Positions 45,799 to 54,247 of a stretch of 64,000 nucleotides of DNA are shown here, one piece after another. Under the pieces are notes generated by a model that was not told the DNA's origin, did not search any database, and worked only from the letters and a program-made list of their open reading frames with translations. Positions within the stretch are counted from its first letter, which is position 1, and each line of letters starts with the position of its first letter. A program made the position numbers and the translations under genes. The stretch is from positions 124,001 through 188,000 of the forward strand of contig DASQMC010000026.1 of NCBI GenBank assembly GCA_035645695.1. The letters run 5' to 3'. This stretch comes from JAIVJZ01 sp035645695. GTDB taxonomy: Bacteria; Acidobacteriota; Blastocatellia; Pyrinomonadales; Pyrinomonadaceae.

Positions 45799-46776
45799 AT
45801 GCCAAACGGAATCATCGTTTTCGCAGAGCACCGTGGCGGTGCTTTCAACAAAACTTCCTTCGAGGCCATCGCGGCCGCTCAACAACTCGGCGCGTCGCTC
45901 GGCCAACCCGTCACGGCCGTCGTGCTCGGCGCGGACGCCGCTCCGGCGAGTGAAGTCGCCGCTTACAAACTCGATAGGGTTGTCTCTGTCGAGAATCCGA
46001 AACTGGCCGACTACACGCCCGACGGCTACGCCGACGCGATGGAAGGAGCCGTGCGAACGCTCGACCCGCAGTTCGTCATCATGCCGCACACGTATCTCGT
46101 GCGCGACTACGCGCCGAAACTGGCGGCACGCTTCGGTAAGGATTTAATCAGCGATTGCGTGCGCGCCACCGCGACGGACGGTGCGGTGACGTTCTCCCGT
46201 CGAATTTTTCAGGGGAAGATCGACGCCGACGTGGTGGCGAACGGCGAGCCTCCCGTGTTCGCGACGTTCCAGTCGGGCGCGTACCGCGCTGATCAGGCCG
46301 AGCGCGGCGGGGAAGCGGCCGTCGAGTCTCTGCAAGTCGAAGTCGGTGAAGTGAGGATGCAGCCGGAGGAGCCTTTCCAGGAGGTGAAGCAGGCCGTCGA
46401 TCTGACGAAGGCCGACACCATCATCGCCATCGGTCGCGGCATCAAGGGGCAGGAGCACATCGCGCTCGCACAGCAGTTGGCCGATTTGCTGGGCGGCGAG
46501 GTCGCGGCCTCGCGCCCGATCTGCGACGCCGGGTGGCTGCCCATCGACCGCCAGATCGGTTCGTCGGGTCAGACCGTCACGCCCAAACTCTATATCGCCC
46601 TCGGCATTTCCGGCGCGATCCAGCATCTCGTCGGTATGAAGAACGCGAGCACCATCGTCGCCGTCAACAAAGACCCGGAAGCGCCCATCTTCGACATCGC
46701 CGACTACGGCATCGTCGGCGATTTGTTCGAGGTGATTCCCGTGTTGACGGAAGAGATCAAAAAACTCAAAGGCTGA
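45799..46776 (+). CDS. etfA: Electron transfer flavoprotein alpha subunit
   Basis: FAD-binding subunit of ETF, 325 residues. The FAD motif in the C-terminal half reads GRGIKGQEHIALAQQLADLL, then VAASRPICDAGWLPIDRQIG, SGQTVTPKLYIALGISGAIQ, HLVGMKNASTIVAVNKDPEA and PIFDIADYGIVGDLFEVIP, all typical. With etfB it accepts electrons from acyl-CoA dehydrogenases, in keeping with the thiolase and hydroxyacyl-CoA dehydrogenase encoded upstream. Confidence 0.97.
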   Translation: MPNGIIVFAEHRGGAFNKTSFEAIAAAQQLGASLGQPVTAVVLGADAAPASEVAAYKLDRVVSVENPKLADYTPDGYADAMEGAVRTLDPQFVIMPHTYLVRDYAPKLAARFGKDLISDCVRATATDGAVTFSRRIFQGKIDADVVANGEPPVFATFQSGAYRADQAERGGEAAVESLQVEVGEVRMQPEEPFQEVKQAVDLTKADTIIAIGRGIKGQEHIALAQQLADLLGGEVAASRPICDAGWLPIDRQIGSSGQTVTPKLYIALGISGAIQHLVGMKNASTIVAVNKDPEAPIFDIADYGIVGDLFEVIPVLTEEIKKLKG

Positions 46777-46811
46777 GGGCGAAAATCGTCCGTCCCCCGT
46801 TCGGAAGGCTT

Positions 46812-46852
46812 TCAGAGGCGACGCGTTTATCACGCATCGCCTCTGATTTTTT
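46812..46852 (+). terminator. Intrinsic terminator after etfA
   Basis: Stem TCAGAGGCGA (46812-46821) pairs with TCGCCTCTGA (46837-46846), extended by CGCG/CGCA, and is followed directly by TTTTTT. It lies 36 bases after etfA. The convergent SCO gene ends on the other side and shares the hairpin but lacks a T run on its strand. Confidence 0.85.
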
Positions 46853-47766
46853 CAGGAAGGTTGGCGCGCACCGCTCAACTCGCGCAGATCGTTCAAGACT
46901 TCGCCGGGCTTCCACTCGTTGCCCCGATAAAGTTTATAAAGTTTGCCGTCGGGAGCGATGACTGCCGTTCGTAGAGAGTGATCGACCAGTTCTGCTTCCT
47001 GTTTGTAGATCAAACCGAAAAAATCGGCCACGCGCCGAATCTCTTCCGGATCGCCCGTGGCGAATTCCCAGCCGTCAAACTTTTCGCTCTGGTAGTTCTC
47101 CGTGTGAGCCGCGCCGTAGCTGCGCAGGACTTGCGGAGTGTCGTAGGCCGGATCGAGCGTGATGCTCAGCAGGTGCGCTCTCGCGCGCAGTTCCGGCAAC
47201 TTGTTCAACTCACGGTTGATCTCTGCGAAATTCTTACTCATCAAGGTACAGTAATCAGGCAGGGGACAGCGCGTGTAGATGAACGTTACGACGAGCGCGC
47301 GCCCGCGATACTGTCGCAAGTTAATTTGTTTTCCATCCTGATTGACGAGCCGTGCGTCGGGAGCGTCTGCGCCGATTTCGGGTTCGGACGGCCCCGAGGC
47401 GGGCGTTGCTTTTGCGGCGGCACCGGGAATGGCCTGTGTAATGGCCGGATTTTCCAGGCGTGTCCGTTCGTCGTCCACCACCAGCGTCGCCTGTATCGTA
47501 TCGCCCGCACGCATCACATCGAAGGCCGAGTCTTCCCGTAGAGTGAAGGGCATCGTCATGGCTTCCATAAAGCCGGGTATTTCTTCGTGCTGGATGACGA
47601 CCTGTTGCTGCGCCTTGTTGAAAGAGACGATCTTGCCTTTCAACTCATAACGCTGTACGCGACTTTCATCTGGAGCCGCGGAACACCCGACGAGAAACGC
47701 GCACGCGATTGCGATTAGAACTTGCAGTGCGTTGCGCCGATTTTTACAGATTGTCTTATGCCTCAT
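46852..47766 (-). CDS. Lipoprotein fusing a CusF-like copper-binding domain to an SCO1/SenC domain
   Basis: 304 residues, with a signal and lipobox LVGCSAA near residue 28. Residues ~38-110 resemble the CusF/copper-binding fold (YELKGKIVSFNKAQQQVVIQ, HEEIPGFMEAMTMPF). Residues ~140-300 are an SCO/thioredoxin-like domain. Its metal site is unusual: two cysteines in TRCPLPDYCTL are five residues apart (Cx5C) rather than the common CxxxC, and the later histidine is in LVDHSLRTAVIAPDG. SCO proteins deliver copper to cytochrome oxidase. The fusion suggests the copper is handed over within one protein. The gene is less GC-rich than its neighbours. Confidence 0.9.
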   Translation of the reverse strand: MRHKTICKNRRNALQVLIAIACAFLVGCSAAPDESRVQRYELKGKIVSFNKAQQQVVIQHEEIPGFMEAMTMPFTLREDSAFDVMRAGDTIQATLVVDDERTRLENPAITQAIPGAAAKATPASGPSEPEIGADAPDARLVNQDGKQINLRQYRGRALVVTFIYTRCPLPDYCTLMSKNFAEINRELNKLPELRARAHLLSITLDPAYDTPQVLRSYGAAHTENYQSEKFDGWEFATGDPEEIRRVADFFGLIYKQEAELVDHSLRTAVIAPDGKLYKLYRGNEWKPGEVLNDLRELSGARQPS

Positions 47767-48264
47767 AAATCACGTCGTCGTAGATAACATCGAAATAAAA
47801 TTCTCGCTGAACACATGCTTTGTATAACACGCTTCAAATCAACTCTTCCATCCACCGCGAGCGATGCGGGAAAAGCGCGGAAAAGTTTCACCGCCCGCAA
47901 GCGGTTGTGAGCCTGAGAAAGCAATAATAAATATTGCTTTTCCCAAAAATGAGAGTAGGATGCTTCGCGATTGAGACTAAAAAGGGCAATCGGTCGCACA
48001 CGGAGACGAATTTGTAAGTCTGCACGGAGTAATTTCTGACAGTAAGTTTACGCGTTTAATTGTTCCCTCACCGGCATTGAAAAAGAAGGCCGCGTAAATG
48101 TGGGAGGCTCGCGGGTAGTTGGACTGCCCGCGAGCCTCTCGCATTTGTGCGAAGCGTTATCAATAGACCGGAATAAACGAGAAATTAACGGCACCGGGCG
48201 CGCCGCCGTGCGTGATAGAGTGTTGATGAAATATGGTAGGATTGCCCCGATCCTTTCACCGTCT
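47767..48264. other. Divergent non-coding region with two hairpins
   Basis: About 500 bp between the SCO gene and folD. A short palindrome AAAGCAATA/TATTGCTTT lies at 47918-47940. A stronger one pairs GAGGCTCGCGGG (48104-48115) with CCCGCGAGCCTC (48127-48138); with two mismatches the arms extend to about 20 bases. Reading frames extend upstream from folD, but none has protein-like composition. The second hairpin would lie in the 5' leader of folD. Confidence 0.6.
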
Positions 48265-49218
48265 ATGTTGACCATGAACGAAGAGAAGCGGCGCGCGAAA
48301 ATTCTTGACGGGGCGCGTGTGGCCGAAGATATCAAGCGCGAAGTGAGCCGCGAGGCGGCACGCCTGAAAGACGAGCACGGGTACGTTCCGTGCCTTGTTG
48401 CGGTGCGCGTCGGGAATGACCCGGCGTCGGCCGTCTACGTTCGCAATAAGGTGCGCACCTGCAAAACGTTGGGACTTCGCTCGGAGCATCACGAACTGCC
48501 CGAAGAGACGACGACGGACGAGTTGCTGGCGGAAGTCGGAACGCTCAACGCGCGCGACGACGTTGACGGGATACTCGTTCAGTTGCCGCTGCCGCGTGGC
48601 ATTGACGAGGCGCGCGTGATCGAGGCCATTGACCCGGCGAAAGACGTGGACGGCTTTCATCCGCTCAACGTCGGTCGCCTCACGCTCGGGCGCACGGGCT
48701 TCGCGCCGTGTACGCCTGCCGGGATCGTCGAACTGCTCACGCGCGAGAGCGTCCAAATTACCGGCAGACACGCATGCATCGTCGGCCGCAGCCACATCGT
48801 CGGTCGGCCGCTAGCGCAACTACTGCTGCAACACGATGCCACCGTCACCGTCTGCCATTCGCGGACATCCGAACTGGCGTCGTTGACGAGACAGGCCGAC
48901 ATACTCGTCGCCGCGGTCGGGCAAATCGGACTCATTCGCGCGGAGCATGTGAAGCCGGGCGCGACGGTGATTGACGTGGGGATGAACAAACTCGCGGACA
49001 TCGAGACGGCAAGAGACTTTTTCGGCGAGGGCGTTGCGGCGCGCCTGGAGGCAATAGGCAAACGCGGTTTCACTCTCGTCGGGGACGTTCATCCGGCGGA
49101 GGTAGAGCGGGTGGCGGGCAGTTTGACGCCTGTGCCGGGCGGAGTCGGGCCGTTGACCGTGGCGATGCTCATGCAAAACACTCTGACGGCGGCGCGGCTG
49201 CGTCGCGGGTTGTCCTGA
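48265..49218 (+). CDS. folD: Methylenetetrahydrofolate dehydrogenase / cyclohydrolase
   Basis: Bifunctional one-carbon enzyme, about 317 residues from the ATG at 48265; a second ATG lies three codons later (48274) and neither has a clear ribosome binding site. Signatures: LVAVRVGNDPASAVYVRNKV with the catalytic lysine region, GILVQLPLPRGIDEARVIEA, PAKDVDGFHPLNVGRL, CTPAGIVELL and the Rossmann motif ACIVGRSHIVGRPLAQLLL. It ends PVPGGVGPLTVAMLMQNTL. Makes the methylene-THF that the fused reductase (26021-27916) would consume. coaE starts nine bases downstream. Confidence 0.94.
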   Translation: MLTMNEEKRRAKILDGARVAEDIKREVSREAARLKDEHGYVPCLVAVRVGNDPASAVYVRNKVRTCKTLGLRSEHHELPEETTTDELLAEVGTLNARDDVDGILVQLPLPRGIDEARVIEAIDPAKDVDGFHPLNVGRLTLGRTGFAPCTPAGIVELLTRESVQITGRHACIVGRSHIVGRPLAQLLLQHDATVTVCHSRTSELASLTRQADILVAAVGQIGLIRAEHVKPGATVIDVGMNKLADIETARDFFGEGVAARLEAIGKRGFTLVGDVHPAEVERVAGSLTPVPGGVGPLTVAMLMQNTLTAARLRRGLS

Positions 49219-49227
49219 AGCACGGCC

Positions 49228-49839
49228 ATGTTGCGCGCGGGACTCACAGGTTCAATCGCGGTCGGCAAATCTTTCGTCTCGTCCGTGCTCGCGGAGTTGG
49301 GATGTCACCTGCTCGATGCAGACCGGACGGCGCGCGAAGTGGTTGCGCCGGGAAGTGTGGGGTTGCAGGCCGTCCTAGAGGCTTTCGGCGCGGGCGTGCT
49401 ACAGCCGGACGGCGCGCTTGATCGGGCGAAACTCGGTGCTATAGTCTTTAGCGACGAGTCGCGGCGAGCGAGCCTGAATTCGATTCTCCATCCGCTGATC
49501 ATCGAAGCGCAGGATGCATGGCTGCGGCACTGTGCGGAGCAAGACCCGTGGGGCGTGGGCATCGTGGATGCCGCTCTGATGATAGAAACGGGCAGCTATA
49601 AGCGATTTGATAAGCTGATCGTTGTGTGCTGCCGCCCGGAATTGCAACTCGAACGTTTGATGAAACGCGATGCCTTGACGGCGGATGAAGCCGTGCGACG
49701 AATCGCATCACAAATGCCGCAAGAGGAGAAAAAGAAATTCGCCGATTATCTGATCGACACTTCGGGCAGCTTCGACGAGACGCGAGAGCAGGCCGTTGCC
49801 GTTTATGAGAAGTTGAAATCGCTGGCGACCGGGCATTGA
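49228..49839 (+). CDS. coaE: Dephospho-CoA kinase
   Basis: Last step of coenzyme A synthesis, 203 residues. P-loop GLTGSIAVGKSFVSSVLAEL, then LLDADRTAREVVAPGS, HPLIIEAQDAWL and the lid region RRIASQMPQEEKKKFADYLI. It starts nine bases after folD and is followed by a transporter gene after 16 bases, so it belongs to the same transcript. Confidence 0.95.
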   Translation: MLRAGLTGSIAVGKSFVSSVLAELGCHLLDADRTAREVVAPGSVGLQAVLEAFGAGVLQPDGALDRAKLGAIVFSDESRRASLNSILHPLIIEAQDAWLRHCAEQDPWGVGIVDAALMIETGSYKRFDKLIVVCCRPELQLERLMKRDALTADEAVRRIASQMPQEEKKKFADYLIDTSGSFDETREQAVAVYEKLKSLATGH

Positions 49840-49855
49840 TGTATTCAAAGGATCG

Positions 49856-51766
49856 ATGAATAAGGGATACATAGCAGTTGTCGAATATCGTCTGGCGCGC
49901 TTGCGTGCGTCGGTGGCCGTATGTCTCGCGGTGTGCCTGACGGTTGTGAGCGGGGGGTGCTTTTCGAGCGACGAAGGCGAGACGTTTTACGGTCAAGTCA
50001 GCGTGCCGGGTCGCCAGGAATTTCGTTGGAGTGATGGCGGGTTGCCGCGAGTTTTCGATCCCGCGCTTGCGGCCGCCCCGCCCGACACGGACGTTGTGCG
50101 CGCGATGTTTGAAGGGTTGACGGAATACGACGCGCGGACTTTGAAGCCCGTTTCGGGCGTTGCGCTTCGTTGGGAGTCTGACGCCGAAGATCGGGAGTGG
50201 ACTTTTCATCTCAGGCATGACGCGCGCTGGTCGAACGGCGAACCCGTAACGGCGCACGACTTCGTGCGTTCATGGCAACGCACGCTGCAACTCGGCGAGC
50301 GCGCACCGCACGCCAGACTTCTAGCCAATCTGGAAGGCGCGCGGGTTAAAGCGCCGCCTCCGCCGCCCGTCACGCCGTCGCCTGCGCCCGCGAGGGCTGA
50401 TGAAGGCGTAACAGGAGGGACGGCGCAAGTTGCCTTGCCGCAGGCCAGCCCCGTTCCCGCGAAGGTCGAACTCGGCGTCGAAGCTCTCGACGACTTCACT
50501 TTAAAAGTGCGTTTGCAAAGGCCGGATAAAAATTTCCCAGCGCTCGTCGCCCATCCGGTGTTTCGCCCGGTGCATAAGGCGAAGGGCGCGGGGGATGAGG
50601 AGCGGCAAGAATCGTCGGAAGCGGACGACGAAGATCGCGCCGGGGGCGCACACCGACGCGCGAACGATGCGCCGATCATCACGAACGGGGCGTTCAATCT
50701 GAGCGCGCAGGCCGACGACGGGGTTGTGCTCGAACGCGCGGACAATTATTGGAACGCGAAGATCGTCGCGCTCGAACGCGTCCGTTTCGTCGCAGCGCCC
50801 GATGCGGAAGCCGCGCTATCGGCCTATCGCGCGGGCGAAGTCGACGCCGTGACGAACGTCAACATCGAACCGCTCGCGATGAAACTGCTCACGCCTTATA
50901 AAGATTTTCGGCGTGCGACCTTCGGCGCGTTGACCTTCTACGATTTCAACACCACGCGCGCGCCCTTCAACGACCGGCGCGTGCGCCGCGCGCTCTCACT
51001 TGCAGTTGATCGGCAACGTCTCAGCGCGGATACGCTGGGCGGCGCGACCGAAGCCGCCGTCAAGTTTTTGCCTTCGACCGGCGATAGTCTCGAAGAAAAC
51101 GCGGGGGCGAAAGATCGCGGCCTTGCTTTCGATGCGGAAGGAGCGCGTCGCCTCCTGGCCGAAGCGGGTTACGGTGGCGGGAGCAAATTTCCGCGCATAC
51201 GCCTGTTGGTGAATCGCAATGAGCAGCACCGCACGGTGGCCGTCGCCATCGCGGGGATGTGGCGCAACGTGCTCGGCGTCGAGACCGAGATCGTGTTGCG
51301 CAACTGGGACGAGTACGAAGCGGCTCTGCGCAGCGGCGATTACGATGTGGCGCGGCGCAGCATGGTCATGCAAACGCTTGACGAAGAGAGCAACATGCTG
51401 TCCATGTTCGACCCTGAGAGATTGAATTTTGTGACGAATTCCGAGACGGGCGGCGACGGGGCGGAAGCGAGCGCTTCACCAACGCCGCGCCCCGATGCTC
51501 GCGGCGACGCGCCGACGGGAGAAGCCGCAACAGACACTCCGGCCGAAAAAAAAGCGCCGCAGCAAATTTCCACGGAACAGCAGGCGCTCGAAGACCTGCC
51601 CGCAATCCCGATCTATTTCGCGTCCTCTTACGCGCTCGTCAAACCTTACGTCGCGGGCTTCAACCCCAACCTGCTCGACGCGCCTTCGCTGCAACACGTG
51701 CGGATCGACACCGGATGGCAGCCTCCGAAACGCGACACGGCGATCAGAATCGTCAGCAACCGTTAG
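49856..51766 (+). CDS. Peptide ABC transporter substrate-binding lipoprotein (SBP family 5)
   Basis: OppA/DppA-type binding protein, 636 residues, anchored by a lipobox (LTVVSGGCFSS). The family motif appears as EPVTAHDFVRSWQRTL, then NFNTTRAPFNDRRVRRALSL in slightly altered form (YDFNTTRAPFNDRRVRRALS) and RNWDEYEAALRSGDYDV. Three low-complexity insertions are present: a Pro-rich run near 167-180, an acidic run near 245-262 (EERQESSEADDEDRAG) and a Pro/Ala/Glu run near 537-570. Such insertions are unusual in this family. The next genes are the two ATPases; no permease lies nearby. Confidence 0.9.
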   Translation: MNKGYIAVVEYRLARLRASVAVCLAVCLTVVSGGCFSSDEGETFYGQVSVPGRQEFRWSDGGLPRVFDPALAAAPPDTDVVRAMFEGLTEYDARTLKPVSGVALRWESDAEDREWTFHLRHDARWSNGEPVTAHDFVRSWQRTLQLGERAPHARLLANLEGARVKAPPPPPVTPSPAPARADEGVTGGTAQVALPQASPVPAKVELGVEALDDFTLKVRLQRPDKNFPALVAHPVFRPVHKAKGAGDEERQESSEADDEDRAGGAHRRANDAPIITNGAFNLSAQADDGVVLERADNYWNAKIVALERVRFVAAPDAEAALSAYRAGEVDAVTNVNIEPLAMKLLTPYKDFRRATFGALTFYDFNTTRAPFNDRRVRRALSLAVDRQRLSADTLGGATEAAVKFLPSTGDSLEENAGAKDRGLAFDAEGARRLLAEAGYGGGSKFPRIRLLVNRNEQHRTVAVAIAGMWRNVLGVETEIVLRNWDEYEAALRSGDYDVARRSMVMQTLDEESNMLSMFDPERLNFVTNSETGGDGAEASASPTPRPDARGDAPTGEAATDTPAEKKAPQQISTEQQALEDLPAIPIYFASSYALVKPYVAGFNPNLLDAPSLQHVRIDTGWQPPKRDTAIRIVSNR

Positions 51767-51833
51767 GCACTCAGCCGGTTCGCCATCCATCTCCTTCACG
51801 ATTTGAACACGATTTGAAATAGACACATTCTCG

Positions 51834-52841
51834 ATGAGCCAAGACCAACCGCTCCTGTCAGTCAGAAATCTCTGCACCTATTTCGGGAGCGAAGACGGAG
51901 TGGTAAAGGCGGTTGACGGAGTTAGTTTCGATCTCATGCGGGGCGAAACGCTGGGAATCGTCGGCGAATCGGGTTCGGGAAAATCCGTCACGAGTCTCTC
52001 GCTGCTCCGGCTGATTGCCGAGCCGCCGGGGAAGATCGTCCGTGGAGAGATCGTATTTAAAGGACAGGATATGCTGTCGCTGCCGCTCGAAGCGGTGCGC
52101 CGGATACGCGGCGAGCGCATCAGCATGATCTTTCAAGACCCGATGACCTCGCTCAATCCCTTCATGCGCATTTCGGCGCAGTTGATGGAGTTGACGCGGC
52201 TGCATCTCCGGCACACGAAACGAGAGGCGCATGACCACGCCGTCCGCATGCTGGAAATTGTCGGCATCCCCGACGCGCGCCGCCGCGCGGACGATTACCC
52301 GCACGAGTTTTCGGGCGGCATGCGCCAACGCGTAATGATCGCGATGGCGCTCTCGTGCCGCCCCGAACTACTGATCGCGGACGAGCCGACCACGGCGCTC
52401 GACGTAACCATTCAGGCGCAAATTCTCGAACTCATTAGAGACCTGAAAAATCAGACGGGGTTGAGCGTCATTCTCATCACGCACGATCTGGGCGTGGTGG
52501 CGGGAATGACGGATCGGGTAGTCGTGATGTACGCGGGAAAAGTTTTCGAGCACGCGCCGACGCGGGAATTGTTCGCCCGCGCCGCGAATCCTTACACTAA
52601 AGCGTTGCTGCGTTCGATGCCCGACCCGGAGACGACCGTAGGCGCGCTCTATCAGATACCGGGACTTCCGCCCGATGTCGCGCGCCTGCCCGCCGGTTGC
52701 CCCTTCGCGCCGCGTTGCGAACGCGCGGAGGATGTCTGTCGCCGTGAGTTTCCGCCTTTCGTCCAACTCACGCGCGAGCACTTTTCTCTCTGCCACTTCG
52801 CCACGGAAATTTACAATCAGCCGGACAAACGCCAGCCATGA
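51834..52841 (+). CDS. oppD: Oligopeptide ABC transporter ATP-binding protein (OppD type)
   Basis: 335 residues with Walker A GESGSGKSVTS, signature FSGGMRQRVMIAMALS, Walker B LLIADEPTTALDVT and the H-loop LITHDLGVVAG. The C-terminal ~60 residues carry the oligopeptide-type extension with CPFAPRCERAEDVCRREFP, which may bind an iron-sulfur cluster in family members. The gene ends four bases inside the next one. Confidence 0.95.
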   Translation: MSQDQPLLSVRNLCTYFGSEDGVVKAVDGVSFDLMRGETLGIVGESGSGKSVTSLSLLRLIAEPPGKIVRGEIVFKGQDMLSLPLEAVRRIRGERISMIFQDPMTSLNPFMRISAQLMELTRLHLRHTKREAHDHAVRMLEIVGIPDARRRADDYPHEFSGGMRQRVMIAMALSCRPELLIADEPTTALDVTIQAQILELIRDLKNQTGLSVILITHDLGVVAGMTDRVVVMYAGKVFEHAPTRELFARAANPYTKALLRSMPDPETTVGALYQIPGLPPDVARLPAGCPFAPRCERAEDVCRREFPPFVQLTREHFSLCHFATEIYNQPDKRQP

Positions 52842-53974
52842 GCACGATTGACCGAACTGACGACTACTCCGGCGCGCAACCGTCTTCCGCCTCAGGCGCG
52901 GAGGGCGAGGAGCCGCTGGTCGCCGTGCGTGATCTCGAAGTGCATTTCGATCCCGGCGGCCGTGTGTGGGAGAAATTCGCGGGCGGGTCTGACAGCCGCC
53001 GCGTCGTGAGGGCGGTGGACGGAGTTTCGTTCGAGATCAAATCGGGCGAGACATTGGGGCTGGTGGGTGAATCGGGCTGCGGCAAATCCACGCTCGGCCG
53101 TGCGCTGTTGCGGCTCACGCCGCACACGGGCGGGCAGGTCTATTTTCGCGGTCGCGAACTCGCGCATTTATCATCCGCTGAGTTGCGCCGCGCGCGCCGT
53201 CACATGCAGATGATCTTTCAAGACCCTTACGCCTCGCTCAACCCGCGCATGACCGTCGGGCAGATCGTCTCCGAGCCTTTGGAAACCTTCCGTATAGCGC
53301 ACGGGCGCGAACTGGCTGAGCGCGTGGGTGAGTTGTTGGAGACCGTAGGTCTGAACGCACGCCACGCCGGGCGATACCCGCGGGAGTTTTCCGGCGGGCA
53401 ACGCCAGCGCATCGGCATCGCACGCGCCCTCGCCGCGAACCCGGTCTTCGTCGTAGCCGATGAACCGATCTCCGCGCTCGACGTGTCGATTCAGGCGCAA
53501 ATCCTGAATTTGCTCGAACGCCTGCGACGCGAACGCAATCTCACCTATCTTTTCATCTCGCACGACCTGCGCGCCATACGTCATCTCTCAGACCGCATCG
53601 CCGTCATGTATCTCGGCAAATTCGTCGAACTCGGCGCAGCCCCGAGCGTATACTCCGAGCCGCTCATGCCTTACACGAAAGCTCTGATTTCGGCGGTGCC
53701 TTTCCCAGACCCCGAACGCGAGGCAGCCCGCCGTCGCGTCGTGCTCGCGGGCGACGTGCCTTCGCCGCTCGATCCTCCGGCGGGCTGCCGCTTTCACACG
53801 CGCTGCCCTTACGCCATCGAAACCTGCCGCGAAGTGACACCCGCTCTCGCCGAGATCAAACCCGCACACTTCGCCGCCTGCATCCGCATCAGCCCCGACC
53901 AACCGGACATCGAACAGGTTGAACGCGGCGCCGCGCCCGGTCTGAAAAATCGCGAACAAGTCTCGGCTTCGTGA
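52838..53974 (+). CDS. oppF: Oligopeptide ABC transporter ATP-binding protein (OppF type)
   Basis: 378 residues, overlapping oppD by four bases (ATGA), a sign of translational coupling. Walker A GESGCGKSTLGRALL, signature FSGGQRQRIGIARALA, Walker B VFVVADEPISALDVS. The C-terminal extension includes CRFHTRCPYAIETCREVTP. With OppD it would form the ATPase pair; the membrane subunits OppB/OppC are not encoded between oppA and oppD or after oppF. Confidence 0.95.
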   Translation: MSTIDRTDDYSGAQPSSASGAEGEEPLVAVRDLEVHFDPGGRVWEKFAGGSDSRRVVRAVDGVSFEIKSGETLGLVGESGCGKSTLGRALLRLTPHTGGQVYFRGRELAHLSSAELRRARRHMQMIFQDPYASLNPRMTVGQIVSEPLETFRIAHGRELAERVGELLETVGLNARHAGRYPREFSGGQRQRIGIARALAANPVFVVADEPISALDVSIQAQILNLLERLRRERNLTYLFISHDLRAIRHLSDRIAVMYLGKFVELGAAPSVYSEPLMPYTKALISAVPFPDPEREAARRRVVLAGDVPSPLDPPAGCRFHTRCPYAIETCREVTPALAEIKPAHFAACIRISPDQPDIEQVERGAAPGLKNREQVSAS

Positions 53975-54078
53975 AAAAAAAGATCGATTCGTCGTTTACA
54001 GAAAAGGATTGCCGACACTTCATCTCGCTTTGGGCGATGATTCAACCGACCTCGTTTAAATCTTTCTGTGGAATACTC

Positions 54079-54107
54079 TTGTCTCTTGGCAGCCGGACAC
54101 TTATACT
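54079..54107 (+). promoter_or_regulatory. Sigma70-like promoter of the c-di-GMP signalling operon
   Basis: TTGTCT (54079-54084), 17 bases, TATACT (54102-54107). The boxes match the consensus at 4/6 and 5/6. The leader to the diguanylate cyclase start is about 135 bases. No sigma54-type pair with correct spacing is present. Confidence 0.6.
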
Positions 54108-54247
54108 GCTGTGAGGGCGGCTCAAGCCCGTCCCTCTCGTGTCCGGTTCGGATTTGGCGCCCGATTTAAATCCCGTCGCCGGACTTCATTCCCCAGACTC
54201 GCCCCTTAATCACGCTACGGGTGCATCCCAACGCAATCGGATTCAGC

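Noticed and set aside
54085..54110. Sigma54-type promoter before the c-di-GMP operon
   Set aside because: TTGGCA is present but the GC dinucleotide spacing does not fit; the sigma70 pair is better.
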